From assembly GCA_900470285.1 (NCBI GenBank), contig UCAG01000013.1, positions 326-64,325 of the forward strand: a stretch of DNA of 64,000 nucleotides, read 5' to 3'. Both the position numbers and the translations under genes were made by a program. This DNA is from Hyphomicrobiales bacterium. GTDB taxonomy: Bacteria; Pseudomonadota; Alphaproteobacteria; Rhizobiales; Rhizobiaceae. The notes under the pieces are model-generated. The model searched no databases. It was not told where the DNA came from and worked only from the letters and a program-made list of their open reading frames with translations. Positions 9,030-17,195 of the stretch are shown in pieces. Each line of letters starts with the position of its first letter. Position 1 is the first letter of the stretch.

Positions 9030-9923
9030 CTATTTTCTCATTTTCCGAAACTGTGCCGGGCTGGAGCCTATAAAACGCCCAAAGAGCCGGGTGAGATGAA
9101 CCTGATCTGCAAAACCGCATTCATAAGCAATTTGAATAATCGGCATATTAGTGTCAGTTAACAGGCTGCGTGCCTTCTCAATTCTGCGCTTAATAATAAA
9201 CTGATGCAAAGTGACATCTGTTGTGCGTTTAAACAAGCGTGCAAACTGTGCAGCTCCTACTCCTGCCATAGATGCAAGCTGTTCTACGCTAATACGCTGA
9301 TGAAGATGTGCATCAATAAAGGAGTAAACCTTTTGAAGCACAGGATGGGGTAATCCTGTTTCTAAGTTCGGATTATCCGATGCGCATAATGAGTATCTGG
9401 CAATAATGCGGGCGACTATGGTGCGTGCGATATACTGCATTTCCAGCGGCGAGAAATGTCCGCCGGAGCAAAGAGCATTGTTCACTGTACCAATAAAATT
9501 TTCAAGGAACCCGTCTATAATTTGAAAATTATGAACTAAATTAAATAATGTGTTTGTTAAAGTTAAAAACTCAAAAGCAATATCTTGCAGTAAATCCTTT
9601 GATATGTAGATATTTATGACTTTTGCATGCGTGCATATTGAGGCTTCAAAGGCAACATCAGGAGGCAGGCAAAGTATAAACCCTGGTTGCAGAAAAATAT
9701 CGCTTACTAAATTTCCGATTTTTAAAGTGCCCCGAATGTCCCCTTCGAGCACCATGGAAATTAATAATGAATCCACAGCGGCAAAATCAGTATTAAATGG
9801 GCGTATGACAGCAGTATACACATACACATTGTGCCATCCACATTGTGCGCTCGTGTTTAGAATCTCTATGTTGTTAATACGTCCAGTATCATGGAAATTA
9901 ACTGCACGAGTTGTTTTCTGCAC
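9030..9923 (-). CDS. AraC-family transcriptional regulator
   Basis: The 297-residue protein has an N-terminal cupin-like sensing region (about 1-180) and a C-terminal AraC/XylS double helix-turn-helix (about 195-295). The latter is clear from 'ISVEQLASMAGVGAAQFARLFKRTTDVTLHQFIIKRRIEKARSLL' followed by 'IIQIAYECGFADQVHLTRLFGRFIGSSPAQFRK'. It starts at GTG 9923, supported by AGAGG about 8 bases upstream. The ligand and targets are unknown; neither neighbour is close enough to be an obvious target, although the 820-base region upstream could hold its own operator. Confidence 0.85.
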   Translation of the reverse strand: MQKTTRAVNFHDTGRINNIEILNTSAQCGWHNVYVYTAVIRPFNTDFAAVDSLLISMVLEGDIRGTLKIGNLVSDIFLQPGFILCLPPDVAFEASICTHAKVINIYISKDLLQDIAFEFLTLTNTLFNLVHNFQIIDGFLENFIGTVNNALCSGGHFSPLEMQYIARTIVARIIARYSLCASDNPNLETGLPHPVLQKVYSFIDAHLHQRISVEQLASMAGVGAAQFARLFKRTTDVTLHQFIIKRRIEKARSLLTDTNMPIIQIAYECGFADQVHLTRLFGRFIGSSPAQFRKMRK

Positions 9924-10746
9924 GAATAGGCCTCTTTAGCAACATTTATAAAAATACATTCACACGCAAATTTATGCGCTTTCCGTCATTTTAGTTGCTA
10001 TCCCATTTAATTGTCTGATGCTCCGCTATTCTTATTTTTTATTCATTATATGCGCGAGAGGAGTCTTTAACTTGATATATTAAGTTCGCAACAATTACAA
10101 TAATTTAATGTACGAAATGTTTCTGCCGTTCACAGCTTGTTAGCGACATTGCGCGGCGATTTCGTTCGAAAGAGCCTCTTCGTGCAGGACTACGGATCTG
10201 TTGTGAATATTCCATCTGCTGCTAGATTTGTCGCTTATAGTATAAGTAAATTAAGTGGCATGGATTTGCATATTTAGCGAAATATTCTGCTGATTATACA
10301 AAATATTCTAAAATCACTTATTAAAAACAATAGTTCCAGTTAACATGTCGTTGTATTTTGCTTGAGAAGCAGTTATATCAACATAAATAATAAAATATTT
10401 TATTTAGATTTAATCATCGTTTCTGGTCTGGAATTCATGATTTAAGATGGTTGTATTTATAAAAAATGGCAATTTTATCATGATTTTAAATTAACTGGTT
10501 TCATTATAAATAGAAAGAACTCTGTTTATCCCGACTGTGTTCGGTTTTGTGACTAGCGGGATGTGACATATTGACGGTGAATTTACGTCTGTTTTCTTGT
10601 CATTCTTGAGGGTTGTTTATATCACCTCTGAAAATTCTGGGAATGTTAGAAAGCACCTGAAACCAAGTACGTTACTTCTGTTTTTGGTGCTATCTAACGA
10701 CTGAAATCAAAGATCTATGTGTTGTGTCTGTTTGAGTAAGGAAGAG
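9924..10746. other. Long AT-rich gap without a gene
   Basis: No coding frame with start and ribosome site was found on either strand. The stretch is AT-rich. It contains a short imperfect dyad AACTTGATATATTAAGTT near 10070 and a 54-base long hairpin at 10645-10698 (listed separately). The bases at about 10165-10186 resemble, in inverted order, the ribosome-site region of the AraC gene (CTGCACGAA-GAGGC-TCTTT), which may be chance. It should carry the AraC promoter. Confidence 0.4.
10645..10698. other. Long imperfect hairpin downstream of monooxygenase gene
   Basis: The outer arms GTTAGAAAGCACC and GGTGCTATCTAAC pair over 12 of 13 positions, and the inner arms AAGTA and TACTT close around CGT, giving one continuous imperfect hairpin of 54 bases. 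It starts 48 bases after the stop of the LLM monooxygenase gene on the minus strand. There is no T-run, so an RNA 3'-end stabiliser or processing site fits better than a classic terminator. Confidence 0.45.
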
Positions 10747-12048
10747 TTACTCATATATATGATGCGCCAATGTATCACCGGAATATTCTGATCGCAGCAG
10801 TCCAATCGTACTCAAGCGCGGCATCAGTTCATCCAGTGCCAGATCCATCGAACCGGAAGAGCCGCCGGGTGCAGTAATAAAGCCGTCTATCGCACCTGCG
10901 TCGCGCCAGTGTTTGATACTGTCAACGGCATCGTCAACGGTGCCGATAACCTGCCAATGCCCCGCGCTGATCACTTCCGGCCTGTGGAGCAAATCGCGTA
11001 AAACAGGCTCTTCACGTTCAATCAGCCTGCGCAGCAGACCGGCATGGGTTTTGCTGCGCAAAACGGCCGGTACAGGCGGCAGGTCTGCCGCTCTGACCGG
11101 TTGGTCATCTGCCCAGTCAGTCAGGTCAAGGCCGGTCATGTCACGGATAGAGGCAATTTTGCGGGCACGGCTGGTGCGTGCATGGGTATAGATAAAAAGT
11201 TCTTCCGCTTCTTTGCGTGTCGGAGCGAGATAGAGGCTTAAACCCGGCAACAGGCGAACATCATCTGCTTTGCGCCCGTGGCTTTCTGCGAGGCTGCGTA
11301 AATCCTTCCGCAGATCAATTGCTGCATCCAGATCAGGCGTGGCCGAGAAAATTGCATCGGCGACAGATGCGGCAAAGCTCCGGCCTGCCGGAGAAGCACC
11401 TGCCTGAAACAGCGGAATGGTTACATCACGGTAAGATGGCAGATTAAGCGGGCCTTTGACTTTAAAATGTGCACCTTCATGGTGAACAGGCTGAATAAGG
11501 CTTGTATCTGCAAATTGCCCGCTCTGCCTGTCACGCTTCAAAGCGGCATCAGGAAAACTCGCCCATAGACTGCGTACAACTTCGGTAAACTCCGCAGCTC
11601 TCGCATAGCGTTCATCCGAGGATGGCATGGTTTCAAGGCCAAAATTCTCGTTGCCGTCCAAGGCGGTCACGATATTCCAGCCTGCGCGGCCATTGCTGAT
11701 CTGATGTAGCGACATGATCTGCCGTGCCACCACATAAGGCGGCATAAAGGTCGTGGAGACAGTTGAGAGCAGGCCGATTTTGGAGGTTTCCCGCGCCAGT
11801 GCCGCCATCAGTACGGTTGAATCGAGGCTGCCAAAACCCGGGCTGGTTTCCATGATCTGCGCATTGAGAAACAGGCTGTCCGGTCTGAAGACAAAATCAA
11901 GTTTTGCAGCTTCGGCGCGGCGCGCAATATCGACAAAAAAGTCGGTGCCGAATGTATGTTCGATATTGCTGCCGGTATGGCGCCAGCCGTCACCACTGAG
12001 CCATGTGGGAGCCAGCGACATGCCGATATGAAGTTTTTTATGAGCCAT
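10747..12048 (-). CDS. LLM-class flavin-dependent monooxygenase (NtaA/SnaA/DszA family)
   Basis: The 433-residue protein has the typical length and motifs of the FMNH2-dependent NtaA/SnaA/DszA group. These include N-terminal 'HIGMSLAPTWLSGDGWRH', 'DFVFRPDS', 'LSTVSTTFMPPYVVARQIMSLHQISNGRAGWNIVTA' and 'PLFQAGASPAGRSFAA'. The family oxidises chelators such as nitrilotriacetate, or sulfur compounds, using reduced flavin from a separate reductase; no reductase gene is nearby. ATG 12048 has AGGA 8 bases upstream. It is the second gene after a TonB receptor (83-base gap), opposite an IclR regulator and beside a siderophore importer. Action on an imported chelate is therefore inferred; an organosulfur substrate is the alternative. 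Confidence 0.85.
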   Translation of the reverse strand: MAHKKLHIGMSLAPTWLSGDGWRHTGSNIEHTFGTDFFVDIARRAEAAKLDFVFRPDSLFLNAQIMETSPGFGSLDSTVLMAALARETSKIGLLSTVSTTFMPPYVVARQIMSLHQISNGRAGWNIVTALDGNENFGLETMPSSDERYARAAEFTEVVRSLWASFPDAALKRDRQSGQFADTSLIQPVHHEGAHFKVKGPLNLPSYRDVTIPLFQAGASPAGRSFAASVADAIFSATPDLDAAIDLRKDLRSLAESHGRKADDVRLLPGLSLYLAPTRKEAEELFIYTHARTSRARKIASIRDMTGLDLTDWADDQPVRAADLPPVPAVLRSKTHAGLLRRLIEREEPVLRDLLHRPEVISAGHWQVIGTVDDAVDSIKHWRDAGAIDGFITAPGGSSGSMDLALDELMPRLSTIGLLRSEYSGDTLAHHIYE

Positions 12049-12093
12049 CGCGCTTTCCTGTCATGCTTTCAGAGTGTCTGTCATTCATAGAAA

Positions 12094-12117
12094 CCGCAGC
12101 CCTGAAACAGGCTGCGG
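12094..12117 (-). terminator. Hairpin between receptor and monooxygenase genes
   Basis: A perfect 8-bp stem (CCGCAGCC with GGCTGCGG, 8-base loop) lies 15 bases from the receptor stop. Only a short TTTCT follows on the minus strand, so it may attenuate rather than end transcription into the monooxygenase gene. Confidence 0.45.
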
Positions 12118-12131
12118 AAAAGTGGCTGCAA

Positions 12132-14228
12132 TCAGAAGCTGCCTTTAATACCGACACCGAACATGCGCGGCAGTGTCATACTGGCTTCAACGCCGCCAAT
12201 ACCGCGATTGGTTTGCATGTAAGTCGGGGCGCGTTCATTAAAGATGTTTTTGATGAAGCCGTAGAGTTCAACCTGTTCGGTGAAGGCATAACTCATTCGT
12301 GCATCTGCTACCGTATAAGGCTTGATCCAGAATGTCGGCGTATTAGCGATATCGGAGAAATAGCCGTCAACATGACGTACCTGACCGGAGACATTGAACT
12401 TGTCCGTAACATCCCAGCTTGCGCCGATGCTGAGCATGTAGCCCGGGGATTTGGCAAATTCATTACCTTCATAGGCAGCGTTGTTAGAAATTGTATCAAT
12501 CTTGGTACGCAATATACCGGCGCTGGTTTTCAGTGTCAGATTATCGAGTGCCTGATAATCGAGTCCGAGTTCCATACCATAGCTATGGGTCTTTTCGGCG
12601 TTGATCGTGTAGGACTGGAAGACACCGGTGGAGACTTCAACCGGAATATTATATTGGGTATTCTTCATGTCCATGTAAAATACGTTGCCGTTGACCGTCA
12701 GCCGGTCGTCGAGCAGTTTTGCGCGTGTAAACAGCTCATAGTTCCACAGCGTTTCTTCTTTGAACGGCTGCCATCTGCTCACTGTTGCTGCCGGATTGAT
12801 ATAGAGTGAAACTCCGCCCGGATTATAACCGCGATTAATCAGCCCGCCGAATGTCAGATCAGGTGTTACATCATAGGCAAGTGAGAGTTTTGGCAGGACC
12901 GCTGAAAATGTCTCGTCATAATTGACTGGTGCTGTTGCCATAACTGAAGTGCCGTTACGACGGATTTTATCCTGCTGATAGCGCAGGCCACCGGTTGCCG
13001 TCCATTGATCCGTTAATTTGTAGCTGACCTCTGTGAAGACACCGATATTGTCCTTTTTGTCATCAAAGGCAGAAATGCCACGCAAATACAGCGCTTCGTC
13101 AGATTTTGTATGGGCATAGAAAATACCCGCAACACCGCTGATAACATCGTCCTGATTACCGAAGTTCACGCGGCTTTCATTGGAGATGTTGGTCTGGTCA
13201 ACGTCGGCATCGCCATTATTAATCACACCGGTAATGCGATTGACGCTTGATGTTGAATATTGGGTCTGGTTGAACAGTTTGATCCCGTTATCAAGCTCAT
13301 AGCTGAGATCAAGAATACCGGTACTGGTGTGCTGTTTCCATGTCGGCATTGTTGTTGTTGTATGTTCAAGATCGCCAAACGGTGCGGAGGCTGCTTCCTG
13401 TGTGGGGCGATTTGTATTGTTATAGGAATAGGTCAGTTTTGCTTCAAATCCGGAAAGCTCTGCCGGCTGCCATAACATTTTAAAGCGCGCATTGAGTGCA
13501 CGGAAATCCTGATTGGTATCTCCGTGCTGGAAAGCCGGATTGATATAATCAATAAATGTATCGCGACCGGAATAGTCGACGGCCAGACGTGCCGCGAGCT
13601 CATCCTTATAAATCGGGCCGGAGAGCATAAAGGACGCACGTTTGGCGTTATAATTGCCGATTTCTGCCTGATAGGCGGCTTCAGGAGTAAATGTCGGATC
13701 TTTGGTGTTGACGACAATCGCACCGGCAATGGCATTTGCACCCTGTGATGTTGTCTGCGGGCCGCGGAACACTTCAATATTATCGAGGTCCCATACGGAT
13801 GTCGCGCCGAAGAAATATTCATTATAGTTCAGATAGTGACCGTCGAGATTGATGGTTGCGCGCGGCACCGTTCCGCCCCAGAAGACATTTTGTCCGTTAT
13901 TCGGCCCCTGTGTATCTTGTCCGCGAATAATCGGCGCACCGACACTGTCGCTGTAAACGACATTTGGTACATCTTTCAGAACTTCGGTGACGGATGTGTC
14001 GCCGGTCTTTTCTTTGGCAATATCTTTGCCGGTAATGATGGTGACCGAGGTTGCCGTTTTTTGCAGGTCACGCTCCAGTTTTTCGCCGGTAATCACGATC
14101 GGTGCGAGAACCAGAGGTTTGCTGTCGGTTGCAGCTGCATCTTCCGCATGAACGCTGTGTGCCATCAGAGCGGTGAGCGTTACAGTGCTGACACTATAGA
14201 AAAATCTGCGATTGAACCGGCGCGACAT
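12132..14228 (-). CDS. TonB-dependent outer-membrane receptor (iron-chelate type)
   Basis: The 698-residue protein has a Sec signal peptide (Arg-rich start, hydrophobic core, cleavage after VHA near residue 28). A TonB-box-like 'LAPIVITGEK', a plug domain (about 45-165, with 'NVVYSDSVGAPIIRGQDTQGP' and 'IEVFRGPQTTSQGANAIAGAI') and a 22-strand barrel ending '...MFGVGIKGSF' with terminal Phe follow. It imports a ferric chelate or similar ligand using TonB energy. ATG 14228 has AAGG 8 bases upstream. It heads an operon with the LLM monooxygenase, and a RirA-like dyad lies 15 bases upstream of the start codon. It has no N-terminal signalling (STN) domain, unlike the receptor at 19378-22029. Confidence 0.9.
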   Translation of the reverse strand: MSRRFNRRFFYSVSTVTLTALMAHSVHAEDAAATDSKPLVLAPIVITGEKLERDLQKTATSVTIITGKDIAKEKTGDTSVTEVLKDVPNVVYSDSVGAPIIRGQDTQGPNNGQNVFWGGTVPRATINLDGHYLNYNEYFFGATSVWDLDNIEVFRGPQTTSQGANAIAGAIVVNTKDPTFTPEAAYQAEIGNYNAKRASFMLSGPIYKDELAARLAVDYSGRDTFIDYINPAFQHGDTNQDFRALNARFKMLWQPAELSGFEAKLTYSYNNTNRPTQEAASAPFGDLEHTTTTMPTWKQHTSTGILDLSYELDNGIKLFNQTQYSTSSVNRITGVINNGDADVDQTNISNESRVNFGNQDDVISGVAGIFYAHTKSDEALYLRGISAFDDKKDNIGVFTEVSYKLTDQWTATGGLRYQQDKIRRNGTSVMATAPVNYDETFSAVLPKLSLAYDVTPDLTFGGLINRGYNPGGVSLYINPAATVSRWQPFKEETLWNYELFTRAKLLDDRLTVNGNVFYMDMKNTQYNIPVEVSTGVFQSYTINAEKTHSYGMELGLDYQALDNLTLKTSAGILRTKIDTISNNAAYEGNEFAKSPGYMLSIGASWDVTDKFNVSGQVRHVDGYFSDIANTPTFWIKPYTVADARMSYAFTEQVELYGFIKNIFNERAPTYMQTNRGIGGVEASMTLPRMFGVGIKGSF

Positions 14229-14242
14229 GGCATGACCTTAAA

Positions 14243-14263
14243 ATATGAGTAAGATATTCATAT
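14243..14263 (-). promoter_or_regulatory. Candidate RirA-type iron-responsive operator upstream of TonB receptor
   Basis: The site reads ATATGA-N9-TCATAT, with perfect 6-bp arms around the TGA-N9-TCA core known for RirA iron-responsive operators in rhizobia. It lies 15-35 bases upstream of the receptor ATG, immediately before its ribosome site, where a repressor would block transcription. Confidence 0.5.
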
Positions 14264-14281
14264 TCAATAAACGATCCTTGT

Positions 14282-14319
14282 TGGATTCCACAATAAGGAA
14301 TGCATACCGCAAAGTGGTA
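14282..14319. promoter_or_regulatory. Candidate IclR-family operator region
   Basis: Three overlapping or adjacent dyads occur here: TGGA-T-TCCA (14282-14290), ATTCC-N7-GGAAT (14285-14301) and TACC-N7-GGTA (14305-14319). IclR-type operators are short TGGAA/TTCCA-like palindromes. The position between the divergent receptor and IclR genes fits control of one or both promoters; this is inference. Confidence 0.35.
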
Positions 14320-14506
14320 ATTGCTTTTGATAATGGTTGTTGTTGCATTTTGGCAACTCAGTCATGGGTGCGCAGATTGCCGCATATGAACGATGCTTCT
14401 GTGAAATAGCCATAATCATGAATGACTTCATGCGTTTACAAGGCTAGACTAGAGTTGCCCTGCCGGTCTGCGTATTGGTGGCGTAGTAACGGGAGGAGAG
14501 ACCGGT

Positions 14507-15301
14507 TTGACAATACCAGTAGACGAGACGGATAATTCAGCGGAAGTCTTTCCTGAAAAGCGTTCGGGAACCATTCAGTCCGTGTCGATTGCTACGCGCT
14601 TTCTCCATATTCTCGCCAATGCACAAAGTGAACTCGCCCTTGGCGAAGTCGCCCGCCGTGCAGGCACCGGCGGTTCTACGGCGCATCGTTATTTACAGAG
14701 CCTCGTCAAAGAAGGTCTTGCCAAGCAGGATCCGGTAAGCGGGCTATATGATCTGGGGCCGGCAGCACTCAGTATTGGCGTCAGTGCACTAAGGCGTATA
14801 GATGCGGTGGAGGTCGCGGCAAAACATATGAAAGCCCTGACCCATCGTCATGCGATCAGCGGTGGTATTGCGATCTGGACGGACAGGGGGCCGACACTCG
14901 TTCGCTGGTACAGAAGCGCGTATTTTTCAGTCAATCCTCTGGCGCTTGGTGATATTCTGCCCGTTGATAATACAGCCTGCGGGCTGGTTTTTCAGGCTTT
15001 TCTGCCAAAGGCGAATATTAAAGCTGCACGCCAATTGCAGCCACCGCATTTTCGCGGCAGGCCAATTGATAATGCGGTGCTTGATCAGGTGCGTTCAGAG
15101 CGGTGGTCAGAAATGACCAGCCATCTGCTTTCGAATGTAACGGGACAGGCAGCCCCCGTCTTCGATGCCCAGCAGGAGATTGTGTGCGTTATGACGACTG
15201 TGACAGATCTCGGGCAGCTGCAAACTGAAGAAGAACGTATGGCACTGTTCCATGAAGCAAAACTGGTCAATCAGGCAACCAGCGGTTTGCGACCGGAATA
15301 G
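14507..15301 (+). CDS. IclR-family transcriptional regulator
   Basis: The 264-residue protein has an N-terminal winged helix (about 22-80: 'SVSIATRFLHILANAQSELALGEVARRAGTGGSTAHRYLQSLVKEGLA') and a C-terminal GAF-like effector domain of the IclR type with 'GIAIWTDRGPTLVRWY' and 'PLALGDILPVDNTACGLVFQAFLP'. The TTG start at 14507 is chosen because a strong GGGAGGAG lies 8 bases upstream. It is divergent from the TonB receptor and monooxygenase genes and convergent, with 2 bases between stops, with fepC. Control of the receptor-monooxygenase operon by a ligand or breakdown product is inferred. Confidence 0.85.
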   Translation: MTIPVDETDNSAEVFPEKRSGTIQSVSIATRFLHILANAQSELALGEVARRAGTGGSTAHRYLQSLVKEGLAKQDPVSGLYDLGPAALSIGVSALRRIDAVEVAAKHMKALTHRHAISGGIAIWTDRGPTLVRWYRSAYFSVNPLALGDILPVDNTACGLVFQAFLPKANIKAARQLQPPHFRGRPIDNAVLDQVRSERWSEMTSHLLSNVTGQAAPVFDAQQEIVCVMTTVTDLGQLQTEEERMALFHEAKLVNQATSGLRPE

Positions 15302-15303
15302 GT

Positions 15304-16098
15304 TTATCCGCGTGGCTTATATTGGCCTGTAGGGACAATGAGCGGCGTGCCGGAAACCGGATCTGCAATGATCATGGCTTTCAGGCCGAAAACGGTGTCG
15401 ATCAATTCTTCACTAACAATATTTTCCGGTTTTCCCTCAGCCACAACGGTTCCTTCGCGCATGGCAATCATATGCGATGCATAGCGGCAGGCATGGTTCA
15501 GATCATGCAGGACAGCAACAATTGTGCGGCCCTGACGATTGAGATCCGCGAGCAGATCCAGCAACTCAATCTGATGAGCAATATCCAGAAAGGTGGTTGG
15601 CTCGTCCAGCAACAGGATTGGTGTTTCCTGTGCCAGAACCAAAGCAATCCACACGCGCTGGCGCTGACCTCCGGATAATTCTCCGACTTGCCGGTCGGCG
15701 AGGGCTGATATTTGTGTGGCCTCCATTGCTTTTATGACAGCCTGTTCATCGGCCGCTGACCACTGACGTAAAAATGACTGATGCGGATAGCGGCCACGGG
15801 AAACAAGATCGGCTACAGTAATGCCGTCCGGTGCGACAGAACTTTGCGGAAGCAGTCCCAAACGTCGCGCAGCTTCTTTTGGTGGTAGCGTTGCAATTGA
15901 CTGACCGTCGAGAATGACCTGTCCCTTTGCGGGTTTCAGCAGACGTGACAGTGCCCGTAACAAAGTAGATTTTCCACAGGCATTTGGCCCGACAATCACT
16001 GTGAAAGATGCATCCGGAATGGCCAAGGTAAGGCCTTGCGAAATCGTTCTTTCATCATAACGCAGCGTTACGTCATCAGCATGCAGGCGATGCGTCAT
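15304..16098 (-). CDS. fepC: Ferric-siderophore ABC transporter ATPase (FepC)
   Basis: The protein of about 264 residues has Walker A GPNACGKST, Q-loop 'LLPQSSVAPDGITVADLVSRGRYPHQ', signature LSGGQRQR, Walker B ILLLDEPTTFLD and the H-loop 'VLHDLNHACRYA'. These are diagnostic of the FecE/FepC/FhuC group that powers BtuCD-type importers. ATG 16098 is chosen over GTG 16110, as GGA lies about 9 bases upstream of the ATG; the choice is not firm. It is divergent from fepBDG, with a 22-bp dyad between them, rather than at the end of the operon as in enterobacteria. Confidence 0.88.
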   Translation of the reverse strand: MTHRLHADDVTLRYDERTISQGLTLAIPDASFTVIVGPNACGKSTLLRALSRLLKPAKGQVILDGQSIATLPPKEAARRLGLLPQSSVAPDGITVADLVSRGRYPHQSFLRQWSAADEQAVIKAMEATQISALADRQVGELSGGQRQRVWIALVLAQETPILLLDEPTTFLDIAHQIELLDLLADLNRQGRTIVAVLHDLNHACRYASHMIAMREGTVVAEGKPENIVSEELIDTVFGLKAMIIADPVSGTPLIVPTGQYKPRG

Positions 16099-16138
16099 CA
16101 GGGTTTCCACTTATCAGCAAACTTTGCATGTGTATTGC

Positions 16139-16160
16139 ATTGTAGAATGCATTCTGCAAT
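16139..16160. promoter_or_regulatory. 22-bp dyad operator candidate between fepC and fepB
   Basis: The arms ATTGTAGAATG and CATTCTGCAAT are complementary in 10 of 11 positions, centred on the perfect palindrome GAATGCATTC. The site is 41 bases from the fepC start and 70 from the fepB start, so one bound dimer could control both promoters. It resembles Fur/Irr-type operators in symmetry but matches neither consensus exactly. Confidence 0.45.
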
Positions 16161-16229
16161 ATGGAGTCTGTTACTCAGGTATTTATTGCCGCCGCTATCT
16201 GGCCGAAATCAGCAGAAAAAGAATCCGTT

Positions 16230-17195
16230 ATGATGATTGCAAAACGTTTTTTCGTCCTGTTTGCAGCGATATCTGCTTTACTGTTTTCGGTGTCTGCCGG
16301 GGTTGCAGAGAATTCAGACTGGCCACGTATCATCAGGCACGATGCCGGTGAGCTGAGTTTAAATGCAAAGCCGTTACGGATTGTTTCCACTACACCGAGC
16401 GTGACCGGAATTTTGCTGGCAATCAATGCTCCGGTTGTGGCGACAGCAGCAACCACGCCAAGCGGTCTGACGGATAAAAAAGGTTTTTTCACGCAATGGG
16501 CGGAGATTGCTGATCAGCGCGGTGTTGAAATTCTTTATGCTAATCTTGATTTTGATCTTGAGGCTGTTATCGGCTGGGAACCGGACTTGTTGATTGCATC
16601 AGCGACCGGTGCTGACAGTGTTCTCCCGCACTATGCTGAGTTAAAAGCACAGAATATACCAACACTTGTTGTGAATTATTCCAACCAGAGCTGGCAGAAT
16701 ATTGCCACACAACTGGGCAGGGCGACAGGACTTGAGGCTGAGGCGGGGCAGGCTATTGCCCGTTTTAACAGCCTTGCCGCAGAGGCGGCGGGCAAAATTC
16801 AGCGTTCCGCAGAGCCGGTCAGTATTGTCGGCTATAGTATTGGCGGCAGCTATTCGATTGCCAAACCAGCCAGCCCGCAGGCACAGTTGCTGACTGCGCT
16901 CGGGTTTGAAGTGGCCGGACTTCCTGCAGAGCTTGAGGCGGATGTCAGCCGGAGTACGGATTTTGCATTTATTTCGCATGAGAATTTATCTGCGGCAATT
17001 ACCGGAAAATCTGTTTTTCTGATGCGCGGCTCTGAAGAGGACGTACAGGCATTTTTGTCTGATCCGGTCTTGCGCAATCTTGATGCTGTTTCCGGCAAAC
17101 GGGTTTATCCTCTTGGTATAACATCATTCCGGATTGATTATTATTCCGGCCTGCAAATGCTTGAAACCGTTGTCAGGCAGTTCTCCGCACCATGA
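16230..17195 (+). CDS. fepB: Catecholate siderophore-binding periplasmic protein (FepB)
   Basis: The 321-residue protein is read from ATG 16230, giving a proper signal peptide (KRFFVLFAAISALLFSVSAG). An upstream in-frame ATG at 16161 would add 23 hydrophilic residues and abut the operator. The mature protein closely follows E. coli FepB as I recall it: 'WPRIIRHDAGEL', 'RIVSTTPSVTGILLAINAPV', 'GFFTQWAEIA', 'LLIASATGADS' and C-terminal 'FRIDYYSGLQML'. It would bind a ferric catecholate in the periplasm and deliver it to FepDG. Its stop overlaps the fepD start (ATGA). Confidence 0.88.
   Translation: MMIAKRFFVLFAAISALLFSVSAGVAENSDWPRIIRHDAGELSLNAKPLRIVSTTPSVTGILLAINAPVVATAATTPSGLTDKKGFFTQWAEIADQRGVEILYANLDFDLEAVIGWEPDLLIASATGADSVLPHYAELKAQNIPTLVVNYSNQSWQNIATQLGRATGLEAEAGQAIARFNSLAAEAAGKIQRSAEPVSIVGYSIGGSYSIAKPASPQAQLLTALGFEVAGLPAELEADVSRSTDFAFISHENLSAAITGKSVFLMRGSEEDVQAFLSDPVLRNLDAVSGKRVYPLGITSFRIDYYSGLQMLETVVRQFSAP

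Noticed and set aside
12003-12809. 268-codon open frame on the plus strand
   Set aside because: It runs opposite the TonB receptor gene, has no ribosome site, and its composition (many Cys, Ile, His) is that of an antisense shadow.
16161-16229. Upstream ATG 16161 as the fepB start
   Set aside because: It abuts the 22-bp dyad and adds a stretch that spoils the signal peptide; ATG 16230 gives a normal Sec signal.
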